From Amycolatopsis kentuckyensis (GTDB lineage Bacteria; Actinomycetota; Actinomycetes; Mycobacteriales; Pseudonocardiaceae): a DNA stretch of 35,831 nt. Position numbers and translations under genes: made by a program. The DNA lies in NCBI RefSeq assembly GCF_002155975.1, contig NZ_MUMI01000192.1, forward strand, positions 1-35,831, in the 5' to 3' direction. The notes below the pieces were generated by a model, which was not told where the DNA came from, did not search any database, and saw only the letters and a list, made by a program, of their open reading frames with translations. The stretch's first letter is position 1; each line of letters begins with the position of its first letter. Positions 29,548-35,831 of the stretch are shown one piece after another.

Positions 29548-31386
29548 GTGGAGTCGGCGGAATCCCCGCACCTCACCACGGAACTGAGCCGACACCAGTT
29601 GCTGTGGACGGATTTCGACGCGGTCGCACGGAGTGACAGCACGCCGGGGGTGCTGCGCAGGCTGCGAGCGGCGGAGCGAAGCCGTCGACTGCTGCTGCTG
29701 CGCGGCCTCGTCGAAGTGGCCACGAAATCGGAAGACCTGTACCGCCCGCTGCCCTCACCGGAAACGGCATGGGAACTGCTGGCCAGGGTGGAACGGGCGG
29801 CGCCGAACGAGCTCGAGGCGATTCTTTCCCACCCGTACACCGGAACCTGGGCCGGCTACACGACCCGGCTCTACCGGCACGACGTGACCGGTACCTGTCC
29901 GTTCTGGGTTCACCTCGGGTACGTGCACTGCCTCGCCGCAGCTGCCGCCATTCGCGCCGGCATCCCCTTCGAGGCGGAACTGCCGGTGTGGCGCGGGGCC
30001 GCCGTCCTGCCGACGCTCGGGCTGGCACACCTGCAGGCCGAGGCTCCGTTTTCCGTCGCCACCATCCGGAGCGCACACGGCGTCGTGGCAGTTCGCGGCC
30101 GGCACTCGGTGGTCCACCTGCCCGCACGCCCGTCCGCCGACGCACCGGGATGGTCCGGGATCCGGGAAACGGTTCTGTGGGCCGGTGACCGGCGGCTCGC
30201 GGTCCGGCTCGACGACGTGGATCCGTACCGCGGGCTGTACGAGCCGATTCCGCCGGAGCGGTTGCGCCCGGTCGAAGTCGAATCGTGGCGAACGGTGCTC
30301 GACGGCGCTTGGCGGCTGCTCGGCCGGCACCTGCCCGCCATCGCGGAGGTTCTCCCGGTCGGCCTGGATTCGATCGTGCCGGCGCCGGCGGTTCCGTTCC
30401 GGCTGCCCAGTGCGTCGACCGGAGAAGCCTTCGGCAGCGCGATCGTCGCCTACGGCGACGATCCGGCCACGCTCGCGGCCGCACTCGTGCACGAATTCCA
30501 GCACATCCAGCTCGGCGGTCTGCTCCACCTCGCGGGGATCAGCGAGGATGATCCGCGGGAAAGACTGTACGCACCGTGGCGCCCCGACCCACGTCCGATC
30601 GGCGGTGTGCTTCATGGCATCTACGCCTTCTTCGGCGTGGCATCGTTCTGGCGGGCGCTGGCCGCGGCGGAACCGGACCACGACCTCGCCGCTTTCGAAT
30701 TCGCCCTCTGGCGCGAACAGGTCTGGCGCACGCTCGCCACGGTGCGCACCGACGAGAGCGTTACCCCGGCAGGCCGCCGGTTCCTGGACGGTATCGCCGC
30801 AAGACTCCGGCCGTGGCAGACCGAACCGGTCACCGCGGGCCCCCGCAGGTGGGCGCGCTTTGCGACCGAAGACCACTATGCGGCCTGGCGGACCCGGCAT
30901 TTGCGTCCCGACCCCGGCGTGGTTGCCGAACTCGCAGCGGACTGGCGGGAAGGGCTCTCCCGGCCCCGCTGTGCCGTGACCGGCCTGCCGGATCCCCGGG
31001 TGCCGACCCCGGTTCCGGACGGGGATTGGCAGGACGCTCGGACAGACCTGATCCGGCTTCGCCTGGGCCCTGACGGCACCACCCGGTTCGCCGAGCACGC
31101 CTCTTCAGTGCCGGGCGCGACGCAAGCAGACCTGCACTTCGTCGCCGGACGGCCGGTGGAAGCGGCGGCCGGGTACCGGCACCTGCTGGCAGTGGACCCG
31201 GATGACCCGTCGGCACTGGTCGGCCTGGGCCTCGCCCTCTCGGCGTGGAGCACCGGACCGGCGTCACGAGCACTGCTGCACCGCCCGGAACTCGTCCGGG
31301 CGGTGCATCGCCTGCTGCGCGACGAGCCGGGAACGGCACCGTCCGTGGAAGCGATCGCCGGCTGGCTGGGCCGGTTCACCCACTGA
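29548..31386 (+). CDS. HExxH-motif protein, putative 2-oxoglutarate-dependent peptide beta-hydroxylase (copy 2)
   Basis: A 612-residue paralogue of the protein at 20401. HEFQH is at 315-319 (LVHEFQHIQLGG) and the matching His356 stands in GGVLHGIYAFFG. FRLPSASTGEAFGSA and HPYTGTWAGYTTRL are preserved exactly or nearly so. The C-terminal TPR-like repeat is FVAGRPVEAAAGYRHLLAVD. It probably starts at the GTG two bases after the peptide stop, with no good ribosome site of its own, so translation may depend on that of the peptide. It converges with the second giant gene across 21 bp. All proposed ligands are intact. As in copy 1, there is no radical-SAM domain in the protein or next to it. Confidence 0.78.
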   Translation: MESAESPHLTTELSRHQLLWTDFDAVARSDSTPGVLRRLRAAERSRRLLLLRGLVEVATKSEDLYRPLPSPETAWELLARVERAAPNELEAILSHPYTGTWAGYTTRLYRHDVTGTCPFWVHLGYVHCLAAAAAIRAGIPFEAELPVWRGAAVLPTLGLAHLQAEAPFSVATIRSAHGVVAVRGRHSVVHLPARPSADAPGWSGIRETVLWAGDRRLAVRLDDVDPYRGLYEPIPPERLRPVEVESWRTVLDGAWRLLGRHLPAIAEVLPVGLDSIVPAPAVPFRLPSASTGEAFGSAIVAYGDDPATLAAALVHEFQHIQLGGLLHLAGISEDDPRERLYAPWRPDPRPIGGVLHGIYAFFGVASFWRALAAAEPDHDLAAFEFALWREQVWRTLATVRTDESVTPAGRRFLDGIAARLRPWQTEPVTAGPRRWARFATEDHYAAWRTRHLRPDPGVVAELAADWREGLSRPRCAVTGLPDPRVPTPVPDGDWQDARTDLIRLRLGPDGTTRFAEHASSVPGATQADLHFVAGRPVEAAAGYRHLLAVDPDDPSALVGLGLALSAWSTGPASRALLHRPELVRAVHRLLRDEPGTAPSVEAIAGWLGRFTH

Positions 31387-31407
31387 GCCACCCGGCCCGA
31401 GGCGGCT

Positions 31408-34400
31408 CTACAGCGGCATCGGGTCGATGTCGCAGTCCGCACGGACACCACGCGACGCCGACTCCGCACCCGGGTGGGCTTCACCTAGTATCAGCCGGTA
31501 CCGCGTCAGCACGTCTTCGTACAGCGCATCCGCCTCCGCGGTTTGCCCCATGGCCCGCAAGTCCAGCGACCGGTTGAGTTGCACCGCCAGGGTCGTCGGG
31601 TGGTCTTCGCCCAGGACACGGCGGGCGCGGTCGAAGAGGTCGGCGTCGAGGGCCACCGCCTCGTCCACCCGGTCGAGCGCAAAGAGGTCGCTGGCCAGGT
31701 TGATTCCACAGACGATCGTGTGCGGGTGGTCCTCGCCGACCTTCTCGCTCAATCCGGCCAGCGCCTTCTCGTCGACCACGCGCGCACTGGCGGGATCGCC
31801 GCCGAGCCGCAGTGTCACCCCGAGGTCGAGCTGTGCCGACAGTGTGTGCGGATGGCTTTCCCCCAGGTTCTCCCGGTAGAGGTTGTACACCTCTTCGCCG
31901 AGCGCACGAGCTTCGGCGAACTCGCGCGCGTGCCGGAGGTCGATGGAGTGCCCGAGCGCGCAAGCCATCGCGTTCGGGTGGCTGTTGCCGTAGCGGATGC
32001 GGAACCTGCGCAGCGCCTCTCTCGACAGCTCGAGCGCGGTGTCGTGATCGCCGTCCTTGCGGCACGACACCGACTGGTAGTAGCGACGACGAAGGGTACC
32101 GACGCTGTCACTACCGTAGAGCTGCTCGGCACGCTCCGCGATGCGCTCCATCTCGATCTTGGCCCACGGGTAGTTCCCGAGTTCGCGGCGCGTGAGTACG
32201 AGCAGTACCTGCGTGGCGATCGTGTCGACGTTGTCGAAGCCGAAGATTTCGACTCGGCGGCTGTAGGTCTTCTCCGCCAGCTCGCGGGCTTCTTCGTACT
32301 CCCCGGTCAGCAGTAGCGCCACGACGAAATCGTGCGCCGTGGAGAGGGTGACCGGGTCGTCCTCGCCGTACAGACCACGTGCGTTGACGTAGATTTCCCC
32401 GTTGCGTCGCCTGGCTTCCGCGAAATCTCCCCGTGCCTTGAGGATCATCGCGTAGGTGAGCTGCGCGTTCAGCGTCTCTTCACGAGTCTTGCCGATCGCG
32501 TCGGTGTAGCGATCCAGTGTTTGCTTGGCGACCTTGGCTGCTTCGTCGTACCGGCCCACCACCCAGTAGAAGAATGCTACTCGCTCCGACGCACTCAGTT
32601 CCAGCAGCGGCGGGTCTTCGACCAGTTCCTCTCCCCGGACCAGTCGTTGCTCCCGATCGGACGTCCACGCCCTGACCGCCCGCTCGGCCAGCGAAAGTGC
32701 GCCCTCGTGATCACCCCAGCTGTAAAGGAACTTGCACAGGTTGATCACCAGCTGGCGCGCCCACGGATCGGTGCAGTCGGTCAGCTCGGCGTCGTAGATG
32801 TGCGGCAGGATCTCCTGGTAGCGCGTCCAGGTCGCCGGTGACGCAGGGTCACCCGGATCCATTTTCGCCAACAGCAGGTGCGCCCCGTGGCGCATTTCCG
32901 TCCGGTGCTGCTCGCTCATCCTCTCGCGCAAGACCAACTGGACCAATCGGTGCAGCAACAGGGTGTTGCTGCGATGGTCTATTTTCGCCAGGCTGTACCG
33001 GTTGATGTCGCGGATCGCGCGCCCCAGTCGCATGGGGTCGCGCAGGGCTGCGTCGAGCTCCGGAGCGATGGAAGCGTCGCGCACCCCGGTGAACAGGCTG
33101 CGCGAAATCGGCTCCGGCGCGAAGAAGGCGCAAACCTGGAGCAGCTGGTGAGCTGCCGGGCTGCGGGAGCTCAGCTCGTCGAACGAGACGTTCCACGCCG
33201 CGGCGACGGACACCTCGTAGTCGTTGGGCGCGGCCGTATCGAGGATTTCGGTGACCTTCTCTTCGAACAGGTCGAGATAGTCCCGCGCCGGCATCCCGGT
33301 CTCGGCCAGCCATGCCGCCGCTTGTTCGATGGCCAGCGGCAGGTCGCCGAGCTTCTCGGCGATGAGGTCCGCGTCGGCGTCGACGAGTTCGGAGCGGCGC
33401 AGGGCGAGCAGGTTCTTGCTCTCTTCACGCTGGAAGACGGCGACTTCCAACGGCCGCGCGATACCGGCCCAGGTCGGGTTGCGCGAGGTCACCAGGATCT
33501 GGCCCGGCCCGTCCACCGGGAAGAACTGCCGCACCATGGCCGGGTCCTCGGCCGAATCGAAGACGAGCAGCCAGCGCCGATAAGGGCGGCCCAGCCGAAG
33601 CGCCTCCTTGACCGCCGGAACAGCCGTGATGGCTTCGTCGCTGCCGGGCAATCGCAAATGCTGGGCGAGTTCGGTGAGGGACTTGCGGATCTGGGTCGGC
33701 TGGGTGGCTTGAATCCACCAGACTATGTCATAGTCCTTCAGGTGCCGGTAGACATATTCCACCGCCATCTGCGTCTTGCCGATACCTCCCATTCCGTGCA
33801 ATGCCGCAGGCAGGACGGCTGTGGTACCGGCTCCGAGCCGCTCGGTCAATTGATCGAGCAGTTCACGCCTTCCGGTGAAATTGGGGTTCTTGGGCGGTAC
33901 CGCACCCCAGACGGGTGGTGCTTCGTCACCGGAACGGCGTTCGCTTCGGCTGGCCACGTCGGCGATCTCCCGGACGATCTTCGTCCGCACAACCGGTGAC
34001 ACTTCGCCCACCGGTGGAGGTATATCGACATTCCTGGTGTCAGGCTGGACGACGGCTGCAGGTTCGCTCGAGGAACCCGTCGGCTTGAGTTCCTGCGACA
34101 TCGTGTCACTCACCGCCGGGATCGTAGTGGGTGGATCACCGAGTTGACCAATGCTCGCTATTTTAGCCTCCAACCGGTCCGCCCGGGACAAATACGGACC
34201 GGATAGCGCACGCATAAGGTCACGTTCCAGGGCGATCTCCGCCGCCGTCGCCGCCGGCAACGCCGGATCGAGCGTGGCGTCGGGTGCCGCCAGGGCCGCC
34301 TGGAGCCGCGCCAGCACCGGATTCCGATCCCCGAACCGCCGCGACGCGCTGATCACGGCGTGGGCGGTGTCCGAGCGCCGCGCGCCCCGCAGCAGCAACT

Positions 34401-35805
34401 GGCGGACGTGGTCGGCGAACTCCCAGTTCGCGCGGTCCCACGGCGTCCCGTCCAGGGATCGCTTCAACAGCCCGCTGGTGAAGACCTCGGCGAGGTGTCC
34501 AGGACCGGAACCGGGGACCAGCTCCGCCTGCAACGTGCGGGCGACGCCGACGTCCACCGGCACCGCCGCCAGCAGCGTGGCCAGCCGGAACGCCGGCGGC
34601 GAAGCAGAACTATGAAAATGCCTCACTTTTTCGCGTGCGGACCGTTCCGGAGGCTGAGCCGCACCGGGGTCACCGAGCCGTGGCTGATCGCGCGCGAGCA
34701 CCACCGCGGCTTTGCGGGCGACACCACCCACTCCGGTGACCATCGACGCCCACCAGCCGAGCCACCGGTCCTGCAGTTCCAGCACCGGCACCGGGACCGC
34801 CCCGGCGGTGAGTTCGGCCGCCTCGGCGGGATCCAGGAGGACGTCGGCCGACCGCACGCCGTAGCTGCCGTTGGGCCGCAACGGGCCGGGCGGGGTGAGC
34901 ACCACCTGGTGGACTCCCAGCCCGCCGCGGGACCAGAGCCGCTGCGGCAGCAGGTGCACGATCGCGACCGGCATGGCCCGTCCCCAGCGGGCGAGCATCG
35001 GCGCCACCAGGTCACGGTGCCACGCGTCGCTGACGCCGTCGGTCAGGACGAGCAGGAGGCTCCGGTCGGAGGAGCCGATGACCTCGCCCGCCCCGCGCGC
35101 CGGGGCGTCGGCCGTGCCACCGCGCAGGGTGGGGCCGAGGACCTCGCCCCCCTCCGCGGCGCCGGTCTTGCCGGTTTCCAGCAGCCGGACCCGGACCGAC
35201 CGGAACGCTCCCAGCCGTTCCAGCAGCCGGGCGAACGCGTTCACGGTCGGCGTCCACAGCGCCATCGACGGGGACGAATCGACGACGAGCGTCAGGTCGA
35301 GCCACCGGCCGCGGCGCCGCCTGGTGACCGGCAGCCACAGTCCGGTCTGCGCCGCTTCCTCCGCGGTGCGGTCTTCGTCGAGCTCGACGTCGTCCGCCTG
35401 CTTCGAGAAGACTTTCTTCTTGAACGGGCGGAGTGCGCGGACGAGCTCGGGCGCGCCGGGCAGCACCGGGGCCGTCGGCGCGCTCGTGAGGTCCGCGTCC
35501 CCAGGCGGCTCTCCGGCCCGCGGTGCGAGCGGACCGCCGTTGTCCGCCAGCTCGGCGAACGAAGGGCGGTCGGCCACCGGGGGTTCACGATCGGGTTCGC
35601 TCCCGCCCTCGGTCGAGGGAAAGGGGCGATCACGCGCAGAGGGCTCTCGCCGGTGCTCGGGAAGCGGGGCGGCCGGTCGTTCCGGAGGCCTCGGTGGCGG
35701 GGCGGGCGGGGTCGTGCCGATGGCCGCCATGAGCCACAGGCCGTCGCCGAGTTCGGTCCACGTCAGGTCGTGGTCGCCCGCAGTGGGGTCCGGCCGCTCC
35801 GGCAT
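31408..35805 (-). CDS. vWA - NB-ARC - TPR giant protein, Fxs-system TPR type (copy 2)
   Basis: A 1465-residue paralogue of the giant at 22194. It starts MPERPDPTAGDHDLTWTELG, one base after the stop of a MoxR-like gene. The N-terminal LTWTELGDGLWLMAAI motif and a Pro-rich linker (32-115) precede the vWA-like domain. Its metal site is complete, DSSPS at 176-180 with TDG at 255-257, unlike copy 1. WGAVPPKNPNFTGR leads into the NTPase with Walker A GMGGIGKT (671-678), Walker B ending at Asp750 (LLVFD) and GDLPLAIEQAAAW. TPR repeats fill the last 450 residues. It ends CDIDPMPL, the same as copy 1. The extra length lies in linkers and between TPRs. Likely role as for copy 1: NTP-dependent sensor or scaffold acting with MoxR. 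Confidence 0.8.
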   Translation of the reverse strand: MPERPDPTAGDHDLTWTELGDGLWLMAAIGTTPPAPPPRPPERPAAPLPEHRREPSARDRPFPSTEGGSEPDREPPVADRPSFAELADNGGPLAPRAGEPPGDADLTSAPTAPVLPGAPELVRALRPFKKKVFSKQADDVELDEDRTAEEAAQTGLWLPVTRRRRGRWLDLTLVVDSSPSMALWTPTVNAFARLLERLGAFRSVRVRLLETGKTGAAEGGEVLGPTLRGGTADAPARGAGEVIGSSDRSLLLVLTDGVSDAWHRDLVAPMLARWGRAMPVAIVHLLPQRLWSRGGLGVHQVVLTPPGPLRPNGSYGVRSADVLLDPAEAAELTAGAVPVPVLELQDRWLGWWASMVTGVGGVARKAAVVLARDQPRLGDPGAAQPPERSAREKVRHFHSSASPPAFRLATLLAAVPVDVGVARTLQAELVPGSGPGHLAEVFTSGLLKRSLDGTPWDRANWEFADHVRQLLLRGARRSDTAHAVISASRRFGDRNPVLARLQAALAAPDATLDPALPAATAAEIALERDLMRALSGPYLSRADRLEAKIASIGQLGDPPTTIPAVSDTMSQELKPTGSSSEPAAVVQPDTRNVDIPPPVGEVSPVVRTKIVREIADVASRSERRSGDEAPPVWGAVPPKNPNFTGRRELLDQLTERLGAGTTAVLPAALHGMGGIGKTQMAVEYVYRHLKDYDIVWWIQATQPTQIRKSLTELAQHLRLPGSDEAITAVPAVKEALRLGRPYRRWLLVFDSAEDPAMVRQFFPVDGPGQILVTSRNPTWAGIARPLEVAVFQREESKNLLALRRSELVDADADLIAEKLGDLPLAIEQAAAWLAETGMPARDYLDLFEEKVTEILDTAAPNDYEVSVAAAWNVSFDELSSRSPAAHQLLQVCAFFAPEPISRSLFTGVRDASIAPELDAALRDPMRLGRAIRDINRYSLAKIDHRSNTLLLHRLVQLVLRERMSEQHRTEMRHGAHLLLAKMDPGDPASPATWTRYQEILPHIYDAELTDCTDPWARQLVINLCKFLYSWGDHEGALSLAERAVRAWTSDREQRLVRGEELVEDPPLLELSASERVAFFYWVVGRYDEAAKVAKQTLDRYTDAIGKTREETLNAQLTYAMILKARGDFAEARRRNGEIYVNARGLYGEDDPVTLSTAHDFVVALLLTGEYEEARELAEKTYSRRVEIFGFDNVDTIATQVLLVLTRRELGNYPWAKIEMERIAERAEQLYGSDSVGTLRRRYYQSVSCRKDGDHDTALELSREALRRFRIRYGNSHPNAMACALGHSIDLRHAREFAEARALGEEVYNLYRENLGESHPHTLSAQLDLGVTLRLGGDPASARVVDEKALAGLSEKVGEDHPHTIVCGINLASDLFALDRVDEAVALDADLFDRARRVLGEDHPTTLAVQLNRSLDLRAMGQTAEADALYEDVLTRYRLILGEAHPGAESASRGVRADCDIDPMPL

Positions 35806-35806
35806 C

Positions 35807-35831
35807 TCACGGCACCTGCTGGCTGAGCTGC
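35807..35831 (-). CDS. C-terminal end of a second MoxR-like ATPase (cut by window edge)
   Basis: The last seven codons and stop of a minus-strand gene read QLSQQVP. The complete MoxR of copy 1 ends QLNSVVP, also followed by a TGA one base before the giant's ATG. The identical junction and similar end strongly suggest the same gene order in copy 2. The catalytic part lies outside the window, so the call rests on position and this short match. Confidence 0.55.

Larger units (their letters stand above)
29354..35831. repeat. Paralogous gene block, copy 2 (runs off the right edge)
   Basis: Peptide, HExxH protein, giant vWA-NB-ARC-TPR and the last codons of a MoxR gene, in the same arrangement as copy 1. 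A VMAP-like gene is expected just beyond the window. Confidence 0.75.

Noticed and set aside
1-35831. CRISPR arrays, tRNA or rRNA genes, insertion sequences
   Set aside because: Looked for regular repeats, cloverleaf-like segments and transposase motifs; none were recognised by eye.

Overview
The window is high-GC actinobacterial chromosome. Codon use, overlapping start/stop junctions, GTG starts, a PF04672-type methyltransferase family, a NarL-type kinase/regulator pair beside an MMPL transporter and a mycobacterial-style fadA-fadB pair all fit Pseudonocardiaceae, with an Amycolatopsis-like organism my best guess. This is inference from gene content; there is no rRNA or other species marker. 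No tRNA, rRNA, CRISPR array or insertion sequence was seen.

Left part, about 1-19910, is mostly metabolic and regulatory. A divergent GABA-degradation pair (succinate-semialdehyde dehydrogenase, cut by the left edge, and gabT) shares a 91-bp control region with a TTGTC-N7-GACAA palindrome. gabT is followed by a DUF3830 protein. An aldo/keto reductase converges on that operon. Next come a pair of Roadblock/LC7 proteins, a coupled FAD-linked oxidase plus TPP-dependent enzyme, three tandem paralogous SAM methyltransferases, an MFS exporter, a two-component system followed by an MMPL transporter, and a fadA-fadB beta-oxidation pair transcribed away from a single-chain double TetR regulator resembling Mce3R in architecture.

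Right part, about 20100-35831, is the remarkable one. It holds two copies of one gene system. Each copy has, on the plus strand, a 63-64 residue peptide followed by a protein of about 600 residues with an HEFQH (HExxH) metal site. Converging on them from the minus strand is a giant protein of 1420-1465 residues with a vWA-like domain, an NB-ARC-like NTPase and TPR repeats. This giant is the last gene of an operon that in copy 1 reads VMAP-like protein, MoxR-like AAA+ ATPase, giant. Copy 2 runs off the right edge after the last seven codons of a second MoxR-like gene.

The leader-like half of the peptides, the HExxH proteins and the giant proteins all resemble the FxSxx-COOH (Fxs) peptide-modification systems. 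The peptide C-terminus does not: it ends VTASGS(S)GSAKRVD rather than FxSxx. No radical-SAM gene, transporter or protease is visible. My reading is a radical-SAM-less variant in which a stand-alone HExxH protein, probably a 2-oxoglutarate-dependent beta-hydroxylase, modifies the peptide. A vWA-MoxR-VMAP module with an NB-ARC/TPR sensor would supply NTP-dependent control or assembly. The components are visible in the sequence; the pathway is inferred.
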